Notes: a model not told the origin generated them from the sequence alone. Shown: positions 1 to 9,271, counted from the stretch's first letter. The stretch: DNA of 40,709 bases from Aquirufa sp. (GCA_030833145.1 JAURHT010000006.1:1-40709), one strand, 5' to 3'. Numbers and translations are program-made.

Positions 1-1
1 A

Positions 2-2224
2 ATCGGAACCCTTCCCACCGTCGAAACAGCCAAAAAATTAGGATTATTGCCCGAAGAGTATGATCGCATTCAAGAGATTTTAGGTCGCAAGCCTAATTTT
101 ACCGAATTGTCGATTTTCTCAGTTATGTGGTCTGAGCACTGTAGCTACAAGAATTCAATCGTTTGGTTGAAGACTTTGCCTAAAGACTCTCCACGTATGT
201 TAGCGAAGGCGGGTGAGGAAAATGCCGGTTTGGTTGATTTAGGAGATGGTTTAGGTTGCGCTTTCAAGATTGAATCACATAATCACCCATCTGCTTTAGA
301 GCCTTACCAAGGTGCGGCGACAGGTGTGGGTGGTATCAACCGTGATATTTTCACGATGGGTGCGCGTCCGATTGCGCAATTGAATTCCTTACGTTTTGGT
401 AATATTGATTTAGCTAAAACGAAGTGGTTAGTGAAAGGTGTCGTGAAGGGGATTGGGGATTATGGTAATGCCTTTGGAATTCCTACCGTGGGTGGTGAAG
501 TTCAATTCGATGATTGTTATAATGTGAATCCGCTGGTTAATGCGTTTTCAGCAGGTATATTAAAAGTAGGTACGCAGGCATCTGCTATTTCTTACGGCGT
601 TGGTAATCCGGTGTTTATCGTGGGTTCAGCGACAGGCAAAGATGGAATTGGTGGTGCGAGTTTTGCATCAGAAGATATTACGGCGAAGTCGTCGGAGAAA
701 TTACCTGCGGTTCAAGTAGGGGATCCATTCCAAGAGAAGTTATTGTTAGAGGCTTCTTTGGAAATCATCGAAGCAGGATGTGTGATTGGTATTCAGGATA
801 TGGGTGCGGCGGGTATTATTTGCTCGACGTCTGAAATGTCTGCGAAAGGAGAACACGGGATGATTATTGATCTTTCCAAAGTGCCTACACGTCAACCAAA
901 CATGCAACCATTTGAGATCTTGTTATCTGAGTCTCAAGAGCGTATGTTAATCGTCGTGGAGAAGGGTCGTGAGCATGAAGCGAAACGTATTTTTGATAAG
1001 TGGGATTTAAATTGCGAGCAAATCGGTACGGTTACGGATACTAAACGCCTTGAGTTCTATCAAGATGGAGTTTTAGTAGCTGACGTTCCAGCGGATGATT
1101 TAGTATTAGGTGGAGGTGCTCCAGTTTATCACCGTGAGTACAAAGAGCCTGCTTACTTCCAAGAATTCAAGAAATTTAAAATAGATTCTGTTGCTGATTT
1201 GCCTAAGGAAGAATTGCCTAGGGCTTTGAACTACATGATGAATCACCCGAATATCGCTTCTAAGAAGTGGGTGGCACAACAGTATGATTCATCAATCGGC
1301 CGTGCGAATCGCAACACAAATGCACCTTCGGATGCGGCGGTAGTGAAAGTACACGGTTCTCAAAAATCCATTGTTATTACGGTAGATTGTAATTCGCGTT
1401 ATGTTAACGCAGATCCGGAAGAAGGATGTGCGATGGCGGTAGCGGAAGCGGCTCGTAACATCGTATGTTCGGGTGGTGTGCCGGTGGCGATTACGAACTG
1501 TTTGAACTTTGGTAATCCATACGTTCCAGAAGTTTACTGGCAATTTGTGGGTGCGATCAAAGGGATGAAGAAATCGTGTGAGGCATTCGAAACGCCTGTA
1601 ACCGGGGGAAACGTTTCCTTCTACAATCAATCTTCTGACGAAGGTCCAGTATTCCCAACTCCTACAATCGGTATGTTAGGTATTTTAGAGGATCCAGCGA
1701 ATAAGATGACTTTAGACTTCAAAAAAGAAGGTGATGCGATCTATTTAGTGGGAGAATCAGTAAATGATATTGCTTCTTCAGAATATGTATATTCTTACAA
1801 AGGAATCAAAGCAACACCAGCACCGCATTTTGATTTAGTGACGGAGCAAAAGGTACAAAAGGCGATTTCGGCTTTAATTACCAATAAATTAATTGAGTCT
1901 GCTCACGATGTATCGGATGGAGGTTTGTTAGTAACATTAGCAGAATCTTCTTTCCCTCGTGGACTTGGGTTCAATGTTACTTCAAATGCAGCGATTCGCC
2001 AAGATGCATTCTGGTTCGGAGAAGCGCAATCCCGTGTGGTTGTTTCAGTGGATGCTGCGAAGAAAGCGGCGTTTGAGTCTACTTTGCAGGCACAAGGAGT
2101 TCAATTCTCAGCTCTAGGATCTGTTCAAGGAACGGATATGGTAGCGGATGGAGCTGTTTTGAGCTCTGTAGCTGCTGCATATCAATCCTTTGATACTGCA
2201 CTAGAAACTGCTTTAATGAAATAG
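2..2224 (+). CDS. purL: Phosphoribosylformylglycinamidine synthase, large single-domain type (PurL), 5' end cut by window edge
   Basis: ATP-dependent conversion of formylglycinamide ribonucleotide to the amidine, step four of purine synthesis; this type works with separate PurQ and PurS subunits. The frame is open to the window edge, and the residues ahead of the first candidate start (TTG at 47) match the family (ETAKKLGLLPEEY), so the true start lies outside. About 740 residues are visible, close to full length for the short PurL type. Diagnostic motifs are MWSEHCSYKNS, the phosphate/metal-binding stretch ESHNHPSALEPYQGAATG, and the second AIRS-like half with GCAMAVAEAARNIVCSGG and HDVSDGGL. 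Only 4 nt separate it from truA, so the two are probably co-transcribed. Function is certain from family knowledge; the missing start is a limit of the window. Confidence 0.97.
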   Translation: MGTLPTVETAKKLGLLPEEYDRIQEILGRKPNFTELSIFSVMWSEHCSYKNSIVWLKTLPKDSPRMLAKAGEENAGLVDLGDGLGCAFKIESHNHPSALEPYQGAATGVGGINRDIFTMGARPIAQLNSLRFGNIDLAKTKWLVKGVVKGIGDYGNAFGIPTVGGEVQFDDCYNVNPLVNAFSAGILKVGTQASAISYGVGNPVFIVGSATGKDGIGGASFASEDITAKSSEKLPAVQVGDPFQEKLLLEASLEIIEAGCVIGIQDMGAAGIICSTSEMSAKGEHGMIIDLSKVPTRQPNMQPFEILLSESQERMLIVVEKGREHEAKRIFDKWDLNCEQIGTVTDTKRLEFYQDGVLVADVPADDLVLGGGAPVYHREYKEPAYFQEFKKFKIDSVADLPKEELPRALNYMMNHPNIASKKWVAQQYDSSIGRANRNTNAPSDAAVVKVHGSQKSIVITVDCNSRYVNADPEEGCAMAVAEAARNIVCSGGVPVAITNCLNFGNPYVPEVYWQFVGAIKGMKKSCEAFETPVTGGNVSFYNQSSDEGPVFPTPTIGMLGILEDPANKMTLDFKKEGDAIYLVGESVNDIASSEYVYSYKGIKATPAPHFDLVTEQKVQKAISALITNKLIESAHDVSDGGLLVTLAESSFPRGLGFNVTSNAAIRQDAFWFGEAQSRVVVSVDAAKKAAFESTLQAQGVQFSALGSVQGTDMVADGAVLSSVAAAYQSFDTALETALMK

Positions 2225-2228
2225 TAAA

Positions 2229-2993
2229 ATGAGCCGCTATCTACTCGCTTTTTCGTACGATGGCGGCTCTTTTCATGGCTACCAAATTCAGCCTAACGCA
2301 ACGACGGTTCAGTCGGTATTGCAGGATAAATTAAGTTTATTGCTCGGTTCATCGCTTGAAATTGTCGGAAGTTCTCGAACAGATACGGGCGTTCATGCGC
2401 ATCAACAATTTGCCCACTTTGATTTGCCTGAGGGCAAAAAAGTCAAGGAAAACTGGGTATTTCGGTTAAACCGAATGTTGCCAGATTCTTTAGCAGTTCA
2501 AGGAATTTACCAGGTGTCTGATGATTTTCACGCGCGTTTCGCGGCCTTGTCGCGAACCTATGAATACCGAATTAGTCCTTCTAAAAGTCCATTTAATGCA
2601 GCCTATGCCTACCGTTTTGGTGTTGAATTAGATGTGGATGCGATGAATGAAGCTGCTTCTCTGTTTTTTCAGCACACAGATTACCAGTGTTTTTCCAAAG
2701 TAAAAACGGAAGTAGCGACCTTTGAATGCACTATTATGCAGGCTTTTTGGGCTTGGAGAGGAGAAGAACTGGTGTTTACAATTCAAGGCAATCGATTCTT
2801 GCGGGGTATGGTAAGAGCGGTGGTAGGTACGCTACTTGAAGTAGGGCAGGGGCGCTTAAATAAAATGCAATTACAAGAAATATTGGATTCTAAAGACCGC
2901 TGCAAAGCCGGTCGTGCCGTACCTGCTCACGGATTACATCTCTTAGAAGTGGAATATCCGGCGACTATTTTTGGCGCCAAATGTGCAGGATAA
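2229..2993 (+). CDS. truA: tRNA pseudouridine synthase A (TruA)
   Basis: Isomerises uridine to pseudouridine at positions 38-40 in the anticodon arm of many tRNAs. The 254-residue length is normal. The catalytic aspartate lies in SSRTDTGVHAHQQ (Asp52), which corresponds to the RTDxGVHA motif of the family. The C-terminal part has FLRGMVRAVVGTLLEVGQG, the usual second signature. The ATG follows the purL stop by 4 nt. The last 29 nt overlap, tail to tail, the 3' end of radA on the other strand, so the two stop regions are transcribed from both strands. The call is secure. Confidence 0.97.
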   Translation: MSRYLLAFSYDGGSFHGYQIQPNATTVQSVLQDKLSLLLGSSLEIVGSSRTDTGVHAHQQFAHFDLPEGKKVKENWVFRLNRMLPDSLAVQGIYQVSDDFHARFAALSRTYEYRISPSKSPFNAAYAYRFGVELDVDAMNEAASLFFQHTDYQCFSKVKTEVATFECTIMQAFWAWRGEELVFTIQGNRFLRGMVRAVVGTLLEVGQGRLNKMQLQEILDSKDRCKAGRAVPAHGLHLLEVEYPATIFGAKCAG

Positions 2994-4344
2994 CATCCAA
3001 TAAGGTCGCCGCTGATTGTACCTTGATTTTATTTGGCTTATAATTCAAGCCCTTCAGATTGTACTTGCTGATCCAAATTTCCTTAAAGCCTAATTTCTCT
3101 GCCTCAGCGATTCGCTGATCTATTCGTGTTACGGAACGTAATTCCCCACCTAATCCTACCTCTGCCGCAAAACAGATGGACGAGTCGATGATTTTGTCCT
3201 CGTAAGAAGAGACTAGGGACATACAAGTAGCTAAATCCAATGCCGGATCGTCCACGCGTATTCCGCCCGTAATATTCAAGAAAACGTCTTGTGTCGCTAA
3301 TTTATAGCCCCCTCTTTTCTCTAAAACGGCGATCAACATACTAAGTCGTTTGCCATCGTATCCGTTCGCGGTTCTTTGTGCATTCCCATAAGAGGACGCA
3401 CTCACTAACGATTGAATTTCGACCAAAAGGGGTCGATTTCCTTCCATTAAGGTACCGATTGCAATACCTGATGATGGTTCATCACGTTGCGATAAGAGGA
3501 TTTCTGATGGATTAGTAACAGGTCGTAATCCGCTTCCTAGCATTTCATAGATCCCTAATTCGGAAGTCGAGCCAAAACGGTTTTTCGTCGTGCGTAAGAT
3601 GCGGTAGATCATATGGCGATCACCTTCGAACTGTAAGACGGTATCCACGAGGTGTTCAAGGACTTTAGGACCGGCGATGGAACCTTCTTTGGTAATGTGA
3701 CCCACCAAGAAGATGGGCGTGCCACTTTCTTTCGCGAATCGCATTAATTCCAATGCACATTCTCGAATCTGTGAAACGGAACCAGGTCCAGATTCGATTT
3801 GATCTGAAAATAACGTTTGTATCGAATCCACAATGATTAATTCAGGCTCTAGGTCTACTAAATGCCTAAAAATGGATTGTGTATTGGTCTCCGTCAGGAT
3901 ATATAAGGAGTCAGATTTCGCAGCTAAACGATCCGCTCTTAGTTTAATTTGTTGTTCCGATTCCTCCCCAGTGACGTATAAAACACGCGTTTGGGTTAGG
4001 GAAAGGGCAACTTGCAATAAAAGAGTTGATTTTCCGATGCCTGGTTCTCCACCGATTAAAACTAAAGAACCCGGAACGATTCCGCCACCTAAAACTCGGT
4101 TAAATTCGGGGTCAGAACAGGTTAGTTTAGGAAGGTTTTCGAAGCTTACTTCATTTAATAGCTTAGGCTTCGCGGCTGATTTCGGACTTCCTTTAGTCTT
4201 CCAAACTTCTGCCGGATGATTAGTCGCTTCCACTAATTCCTCCACGAACGTATTCCATTCTCCGCAAGAGGGACACTTACCTAACCACTTCGGCGCGGAG
4301 TGACCACACGATTGACAGAAAAAAGACGTTTTAGCTTTGGCCAT
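2965..4344 (-). CDS. radA: DNA repair protein RadA (branch-migration ATPase)
   Basis: RecA-like ATPase that processes recombination intermediates. Domains in order: an N-terminal zinc finger with Cys10, Cys13, Cys24 and Cys27; a RecA core with Walker A GEPGIGKST (residues 99-107) and Walker B-like LIIVDSIQT; the RadA-specific KNRFGS motif (254-259); and a C-terminal Lon-protease-like domain (GGIRVDDPALDLA, GEVGLGGELR-like). Length 459 is typical. The start is the ATG at 4344. A good Bacteroidota -7 box (TAAATTTG) lies about 22 nt upstream, so radA is probably transcribed alone. It is convergent with truA and divergent from the beta-barrel gene at 4448. Confidence 0.97.
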   Translation of the reverse strand: MAKAKTSFFCQSCGHSAPKWLGKCPSCGEWNTFVEELVEATNHPAEVWKTKGSPKSAAKPKLLNEVSFENLPKLTCSDPEFNRVLGGGIVPGSLVLIGGEPGIGKSTLLLQVALSLTQTRVLYVTGEESEQQIKLRADRLAAKSDSLYILTETNTQSIFRHLVDLEPELIIVDSIQTLFSDQIESGPGSVSQIRECALELMRFAKESGTPIFLVGHITKEGSIAGPKVLEHLVDTVLQFEGDRHMIYRILRTTKNRFGSTSELGIYEMLGSGLRPVTNPSEILLSQRDEPSSGIAIGTLMEGNRPLLVEIQSLVSASSYGNAQRTANGYDGKRLSMLIAVLEKRGGYKLATQDVFLNITGGIRVDDPALDLATCMSLVSSYEDKIIDSSICFAAEVGLGGELRSVTRIDQRIAEAEKLGFKEIWISKYNLKGLNYKPNKIKVQSAATLLDVILHIWRQK

Positions 4345-4366
4345 TTGGGGGAAGAATATTTATACC

Positions 4367-4374
4367 CAAATTTA
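4367..4374 (-). promoter_or_regulatory. Candidate -7 promoter box for radA
   Basis: On the minus strand the sequence reads TAAATTTG, a perfect match to the Bacteroidota -7 element TAnnTTTG. The box ends 22 nt before the radA ATG. I see no clear -33 TTG at the expected distance, so confidence is moderate. Confidence 0.45.
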
Positions 4375-4447
4375 CGCTTTGATTTCGTTTTTTCTTTTTT
4401 TTCGGATGAAAAAGGATAATTTTACAAGTTAATAAAACACTATAGTG

Positions 4448-5086
4448 ATGAAAGCCTTAAAATCATTGATGACAATGGCCCTTGTAATGGGCATCCTATC
4501 AGTAGCCACTGCTCAAAAGCATTCACGCGCCGATTATTTCAGAATTGGAATTAAGGGAGGGGTGAATCTTTCTTCTGTGAAAGTAGCTAGCTTGAGTACA
4601 AATTTAGAAAACAAGACGGGTTATCAATTAGGAGCTTTTGCCCGCATAGGTCGTACCATTTTTTTGCAACCAGAAGTCTATTTTACGGCCAAAGAAGTCA
4701 ACGTAGATGTGCTTAACTCATTAACAACGAATCAAGGTGTCGTGGGTTTCTCTCAAAAATCGTTAGATGTGCCTTTGTTAGCTGGGATTAAATTAGGTCC
4801 CTTGCGCGTATTAGCCGGTCCTGTAGCCTCTTATGCTCTATCAGCTTCGACAAGTCCTGATGCAGCCGTTAAATCGTATTTTTCAGGCACTTCTCAAGAA
4901 ATTATTAATCGCTCTAGCTTCTCTTATCAAGCAGGTATAGGAATTGATATTTTAAATTTATCGCTAGACCTACGTTACGAAGGCGCGATGTCAGAATTGA
5001 AGAATACAGTAGCCGTTCCTGGCGGTTTTAATTATTCCCAAAAACCGAGTTATTACCAGGCGACTATTGGTTTTCGCATTTTATAA
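4448..5086 (+). CDS. Small outer-membrane beta-barrel protein (porin family, OmpA/PorT-like fold)
   Basis: Predicted outer-membrane protein of 212 residues. It begins with a signal peptide (MKALKSLMTMALVMGILSVATAQ), followed by alternating polar and hydrophobic strands starting with FRIGIKGGVNLSS and ending in aromatic/hydrophobic YYQATIGFRIL, as in 8- to 10-strand barrels of the outer_membrane_beta-brl family common in Bacteroidota. A GTG directly ahead (4445) could also start translation; the ATG at 4448 is preferred. Only 8 nt separate the stop from pheS, so read-through into pheS is likely. No specific function can be assigned; the fold call rests on pattern and length, not on catalytic residues. 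Confidence 0.75.
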   Translation: MKALKSLMTMALVMGILSVATAQKHSRADYFRIGIKGGVNLSSVKVASLSTNLENKTGYQLGAFARIGRTIFLQPEVYFTAKEVNVDVLNSLTTNQGVVGFSQKSLDVPLLAGIKLGPLRVLAGPVASYALSASTSPDAAVKSYFSGTSQEIINRSSFSYQAGIGIDILNLSLDLRYEGAMSELKNTVAVPGGFNYSQKPSYYQATIGFRIL

Positions 5087-5094
5087 TTACACAA

Positions 5095-6120
5095 ATGAAT
5101 GAACAAATAAAGGCTCTTCAGGCCGAAATTGACGCTTTTGTCATTTCAAATGAGGGCGAGTTAGACTCTTTTAGAAATCAATTTGTTGGACGTAAGAGCC
5201 GATTAGCATCGCTTTTTGATGAATTGAAAAATGTGCCAGCGGAGAATCGCCGAGAGGTGGGACAGGCCTTGAATGGCTTGAAGAATTCCGCAGAGGCGAA
5301 GTTTGCTGAAGCGCAAGAATCATTCGCAGGGAATGCGGCTGGCTTCGAAATTCCCTCTGATTTAACCTTATATAATCCTATTTCGCAAGGTAGCCTTCAT
5401 CCGTTGACGAAAGTGAGAGCGCGTATTTTGGAGATATTTAACCGGATGGGTTTCTCGGTTTCAGATGGACCGGAGATCGAAACGGATTTCTATAATTTTA
5501 CGGCGTTGAACTTCCCAGCGAATCACCCAGCACGCGAAATGCAGGATACTTTCTTCATCGAAAAAGGGGCTGGCGAGATTCAAGATGACGCTTTGTTACG
5601 TACGCACACCTCTAACGTACAGATTCGCTTGATGCAACACCAAAAGCCACCGATTCGCTCGGTGATGCCGGGTCGCGTGTATCGTAACGAAGCGATTTCA
5701 GCGCGTGCTCATTGCCTTTTCCATCAAGTGGAAGGACTTTATGTGGATGAGCAAGTGAGTTTCAAGGATTTGAAAGATACGCTATATCATTTTGCCAAAG
5801 AGATGTTCGGGAAAGACACGAAAGTACGTTTCCGTCCGTCTTATTTCCCTTTTACAGAGCCTAGCGCAGAGATGGACATTACTTGTTTGTTGTGTAAAGG
5901 CGATGGATGTAATGTCTGTAAAGGTGCGGGTTGGGTAGAAATTGCGGGAGCCGGAATGGTGGATCCGAATGTATTAGAAAATGTGGGTATTGACTCGAAG
6001 AAATATAATGGCTTTGCTTTTGGAATGGGTATAGAGCGGATTACGATGTTAAAATACCAGATCAAAGACTTGCGTTTATTCACGGAGAATGACGTTCGTT
6101 TCTTAAAACAGTTTAATTAA
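5095..6120 (+). CDS. pheS: Phenylalanyl-tRNA synthetase alpha subunit (PheS)
   Basis: Catalytic subunit of the alpha2beta2 enzyme that charges tRNA-Phe. It has an N-terminal coiled-coil region (about residues 1-85) and a class II aminoacylation domain with motif 2 (PGRVYRNEAISARAHCLFHQ) and motif 3 (AFGMGIERITMLKYQI). Length 341 is typical. Between motifs 2 and 3 there is a four-cysteine segment CxxC-x4-CxxC (Cys264, 267, 272, 275), which could bind a metal; as far as I recall this is seen in many PheS proteins of this and other phyla, so it is not exotic. pheT is not in this window, so the two subunits are unlinked here. The next gene starts 8 nt downstream. Confidence 0.97.
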   Translation: MNEQIKALQAEIDAFVISNEGELDSFRNQFVGRKSRLASLFDELKNVPAENRREVGQALNGLKNSAEAKFAEAQESFAGNAAGFEIPSDLTLYNPISQGSLHPLTKVRARILEIFNRMGFSVSDGPEIETDFYNFTALNFPANHPAREMQDTFFIEKGAGEIQDDALLRTHTSNVQIRLMQHQKPPIRSVMPGRVYRNEAISARAHCLFHQVEGLYVDEQVSFKDLKDTLYHFAKEMFGKDTKVRFRPSYFPFTEPSAEMDITCLLCKGDGCNVCKGAGWVEIAGAGMVDPNVLENVGIDSKKYNGFAFGMGIERITMLKYQIKDLRLFTENDVRFLKQFN

Positions 6121-6128
6121 TCTGACCT

Positions 6129-9107
6129 ATGTGGAGTTTTAAAAAAATGAATAATTGGACGGGTTGGGGAGTTTTCTTCATCGCGTTGATCACGTATACG
6201 ATGACAGTGGAGCCTACGGCCTCTTTTTGGGACTGTGGAGAGTTCATCGCTTGTGCGTATAAATTACAAGTGCCTCACCCTCCAGGAGCCCCTTTATTCC
6301 TGTTATTAGGTCGTATGTTCTCTTTACTGGCTTTAGGCGATGTGACGAAAGTGGCCTATTGGGTAAATATGATGTCCGTTGTCAGTAGTGCATTGACTAT
6401 TTTATTCTTGCATTGGACGATTGTGATGATTGGTCGCAAGATGATTAATAAGTCGTTTGAAGAACTGAACTCGAATGAGCGCTTTGGTTTATTGGCGTCA
6501 GGTGTGGTAGGATCGTTGATTTACACGTTTTCTGATACTTTTTGGTTCTCAGCAGTGGAAGCCGAAGTATATGCGATGTCGTCTTTCTTTACGGCAATCG
6601 TGGTTTGGGCGGCGTTTAAGTGGGAATTAGTGGAAGATAGAGCGGAGTCGAATCGTTGGATTTTGTTCATTGCCTATTTAGTTGGATTGTCGATTGGGGT
6701 CCACTTATTGAACTTAGTGACGCTTCCGGCGTTAGGTTTATTGTATTATTTCAAACGCCATGAGAAACCTACGTTAACGGGTGGGGTGATTTCGATCTTA
6801 GCTGCGCTCTTCATTTTAGGTATTATCAATGCGGGAATCATTCCGGGTTTACCTAGTTTGGCCTTCCAATTTGAGTTGACTTTCGTGAATACATTGGGTT
6901 TCTCTTATGGCTCTGGTGCGATCGTTTTCTTGATTTTATTGATTGCTGCGGTTGTTTTTGGGATTCGTTATTCATATGCCAAAGGAAAGGAAGTGCTAAA
7001 CGTAGCCCTATTCTCCTTCGTTTTCTTGTTAATCGGTTATTCAACTTACACGGTGGCTTTAGTGCGTTCAGGTTATAACACGCCTATTAATGAGAATGAT
7101 CCGAGCAATATCTTGAACTTCTTGAAGTATTTGAAACGCGAGCAATATGGAGAACGTTCGTTAATTTATGGACCTGTGTACACAGCAGAGGTTACGGGTT
7201 ACAAAGAGGGTGCTGAGACGCCTATCTATAAAATGAAGGACGGGAAATACGTAGAATATACGAAGAAACCGGTGTATGAATACGACAAGACCCAAATGAT
7301 GTTATTGCCTCGCGTCTATTCCAATCAAGCGAATCACGTGAAGTTGTACCAGGAAATGTTAGGCATTCCTGCTGGGGAGAAGCCAAGCTTTGGCAAGAAC
7401 CTAGAATTCCTATTTACGCATCAATTAGGTCATATGTACATGCGCTATTTACTGTGGAACTTCGTGGGTCGCGAAAGCGATTTCCAAGATGCTTGGGCTA
7501 TCAATACATTCGAGGATACGTCGAAATTACCGGATATTTTACGCAACAATAAGGCGCGTAACAATTACTTCTTCCTACCGATCATCTTCGTGTTATTAGG
7601 ATTCTTTTATATGCTTCGCAAGAACGATAAGGACCTTTTGGTGACGATTTTGATGTTTGTTTTAACAGGTGTGGCATTAACGGTTTACCTGAATTCACCG
7701 CCTACAGAACCGCGGGAGCGTGATTACATCTTCGTAGGTTCATTCTACTTTATGTCGATTTGGGCAGGATTTGCAGTGATGCAGATACTTGAGTTTATTC
7801 AGAAGTTTGTGAAAGCAGATAAGGCCAAATGGGCGATTGCTGCTCTACTAGGTTTAACGGCTCCGGTGATTTTGGCCCAACAAAACTGGGATGATCATGA
7901 TCGCAGCGGTCGTGTGCATCAAATTGATTTTGCCAAAAACCTCTTAAATTCTTGCGCACCTAACGCCATTCTATTTACGGGAGGGGACAATGATACGTTC
8001 CCGCTTTGGTACGTACAAGAAGTGGAAGGATTCAGAACAGACGTTCGGGTTTGTAACTTGTCCCTTTTAGGAACTGATTGGTACATCGATCAAATGAAGC
8101 GCAAGACTTATGAATCTCAGCCTTTACCGATTCTTTTATCGAAGGATCAGTTAATGGAAGGTGTAAATGACCAGATTTTATTCAATCCAAAAGAAGGTTT
8201 GACTGCGATGTCATTACCGGACTATTTGGACTTATTGCACAAAGACAGCCCATCTATCCAGGAGCAAACACAATTAGGTGAAACGATCAACACCTTGCCA
8301 ACGGATTCGGTGGTGATTCCAGTAGATATTGCTGCGGTGGCTAAAACGAATTGGTTCCCTAAGCAATTTGTTCCTTATATTTCACCAGCGCTGGGTTGGA
8401 AATTACCATCACACAACATCTACAAAGGGGAATTGATTCAATTAGAGATCATCTCAAACAACGCAGTTTCTGGCTGGAAACGTCCGATCTATTTTGCGTC
8501 CACGTTGCCTAATGATCAATATTTAGGCCTTAAAGAATCAATGCAACTAGAAGGATATGCGTATCGTTTAATGCCTTTCAAGATTCCAGGCGCAAATGAC
8601 GGATATGTTAATACCCAAATCATGTCTGATAATATCTTGAAAAAGATGTATTGGAGAGGCTTAGATAATGATAAGATCTATTACCACGGTGATTTCTACT
8701 TAGGAATTCCTTCGGTAACAGCTCGCTTAAGTGTGTATCGTTTAGCGGATCAATTAGTCCGCGAAGGAAATTACGCGAAGGCGAAGAAGGTCTTAGATTA
8801 TTTAGACCAAAAAATGCCTGATAAGGTCATTCCTTACGATCAATTCTCTGCTTCTATGGTGGAATTATATGTGGCTGTGGGCGATGCTCAATCTGCCCTT
8901 AAAATCGCTAAAAGAATAGTAGATCGGGATGATCAATTATTAGATTACTATTTAGATGGTCGCTATTCATCTCATGAACGAGATGTACAAATAGCTATCT
9001 ACGAAATGAACTTAGTCGTTTCTGCTTTGAAGGCTTCGAAAGTGAACCCTGCGAAATACCAGGCCTTAGAGGCGAAGTTTAATAAGCAGTTGGGTAGGTT
9101 GCAATAA
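6129..9107 (+). CDS. DUF2723 multi-membrane-span protein, probable protein O-mannosyltransferase-like (TMEM260-like) enzyme
   Basis: A 992-residue membrane protein. The N-terminal half has about a dozen hydrophobic segments. The family-defining start has an acidic loop motif SFWDCGEFIA (Trp34-Ile40) after the first membrane span, then the conserved HPPGAPLF. In GT-C glycosyltransferases such an Asp/Glu in the first periplasmic loop is catalytic. Human TMEM260, which shares DUF2723, is a protein O-mannosyltransferase, so a role in periplasmic protein O-glycosylation is a reasonable inference. The C-terminal part (about 600-992) is soluble, contains a GGDNDTFPLWY segment typical of this Bacteroidota family, and ends in TPR-like helices. 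It probably belongs to the pheS transcription unit. It converges on dnaJ across the repeat-bearing junction 9108-9287. Confidence 0.8.
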   Translation: MWSFKKMNNWTGWGVFFIALITYTMTVEPTASFWDCGEFIACAYKLQVPHPPGAPLFLLLGRMFSLLALGDVTKVAYWVNMMSVVSSALTILFLHWTIVMIGRKMINKSFEELNSNERFGLLASGVVGSLIYTFSDTFWFSAVEAEVYAMSSFFTAIVVWAAFKWELVEDRAESNRWILFIAYLVGLSIGVHLLNLVTLPALGLLYYFKRHEKPTLTGGVISILAALFILGIINAGIIPGLPSLAFQFELTFVNTLGFSYGSGAIVFLILLIAAVVFGIRYSYAKGKEVLNVALFSFVFLLIGYSTYTVALVRSGYNTPINENDPSNILNFLKYLKREQYGERSLIYGPVYTAEVTGYKEGAETPIYKMKDGKYVEYTKKPVYEYDKTQMMLLPRVYSNQANHVKLYQEMLGIPAGEKPSFGKNLEFLFTHQLGHMYMRYLLWNFVGRESDFQDAWAINTFEDTSKLPDILRNNKARNNYFFLPIIFVLLGFFYMLRKNDKDLLVTILMFVLTGVALTVYLNSPPTEPRERDYIFVGSFYFMSIWAGFAVMQILEFIQKFVKADKAKWAIAALLGLTAPVILAQQNWDDHDRSGRVHQIDFAKNLLNSCAPNAILFTGGDNDTFPLWYVQEVEGFRTDVRVCNLSLLGTDWYIDQMKRKTYESQPLPILLSKDQLMEGVNDQILFNPKEGLTAMSLPDYLDLLHKDSPSIQEQTQLGETINTLPTDSVVIPVDIAAVAKTNWFPKQFVPYISPALGWKLPSHNIYKGELIQLEIISNNAVSGWKRPIYFASTLPNDQYLGLKESMQLEGYAYRLMPFKIPGANDGYVNTQIMSDNILKKMYWRGLDNDKIYYHGDFYLGIPSVTARLSVYRLADQLVREGNYAKAKKVLDYLDQKMPDKVIPYDQFSASMVELYVAVGDAQSALKIAKRIVDRDDQLLDYYLDGRYSSHERDVQIAIYEMNLVVSALKASKVNPAKYQALEAKFNKQLGRLQ

Positions 9108-9118
9108 TAAATAATAGA

Positions 9119-9140
9119 GCACAAAGCATAAAGTATAAAG
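9119..9140 (+). repeat. 7-bp tandem repeat array (sense arm), three units
   Basis: Three consecutive heptads CACAAAG, CATAAAG, TATAAAG follow the stop of the DUF2723 gene by 12 nt. The 7-nt period is not a multiple of 3, so this is not coding. The same units occur in reverse orientation at 9230-9262 and at the two other convergent junctions of the window. Confidence 0.85.
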
Positions 9141-9145
9141 TTTGT

Positions 9146-9160
9146 ATCGCCTTCGGCGAT
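9146..9160. repeat. 15-bp palindrome ATCGCC-TTC-GGCGAT
   Basis: Perfect 6-bp inverted repeat with a 3-nt loop. The same palindrome with a different loop occurs at 35376-35390 (loop GCA) and 38963-38977 (loop GTA). The bases that follow, about 9161-9180 (GAT...TATGAAATATTTTAT), also resemble the sequence after the copy at 35376. Confidence 0.85.
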
Positions 9161-9194
9161 GATCTTATGAAATATTTTATATTGCTGAAATAAC

Positions 9195-9222
9195 AAAAAG
9201 AGCGGCATTTGCCGCTCTTTTT
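9195..9222. terminator. Bidirectional intrinsic terminator between the DUF2723 gene and dnaJ
   Basis: Perfect 12-bp stem (AAAAAGAGCGGC) with loop ATTT. It is flanked by an A run on one side and a T run on the other, so it can end transcripts from both strands. Confidence 0.9.
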
Positions 9223-9229
9223 GTTCCAT

Positions 9230-9262
9230 CTTTATTCTTTATGCTTTGTGCTTTATTCTTTA
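9230..9262 (-). repeat. 7-bp tandem repeat array belonging to the dnaJ 3' end
   Basis: Units on the plus strand are CTTTATT, CTTTATG, CTTTGTG, CTTTATT and a partial CTTTA. In the sense of dnaJ they read AAAGNAT. The array is followed, in dnaJ sense, by ATGG (plus-strand CCAT at 9226-9229). The 29 nt at 9224-9252 are identical to 38977-39005. Confidence 0.85.
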
Positions 9263-9271
9263 GAAAAAAAG

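Noticed and set aside
1292..1630. 112-codon frame antisense to purL
   Set aside because: It has an Arg- and Thr-rich composition typical of a shadow frame, lies wholly within purL and has no recognisable domain.
8999..9229. Open reading frame of 76 codons on the minus strand near the DUF2723 gene end
   Set aside because: Same cause: it reads through the heptad array and gives the same FILYALCSI peptide as the frame at 38933, and it runs antisense into a real gene.
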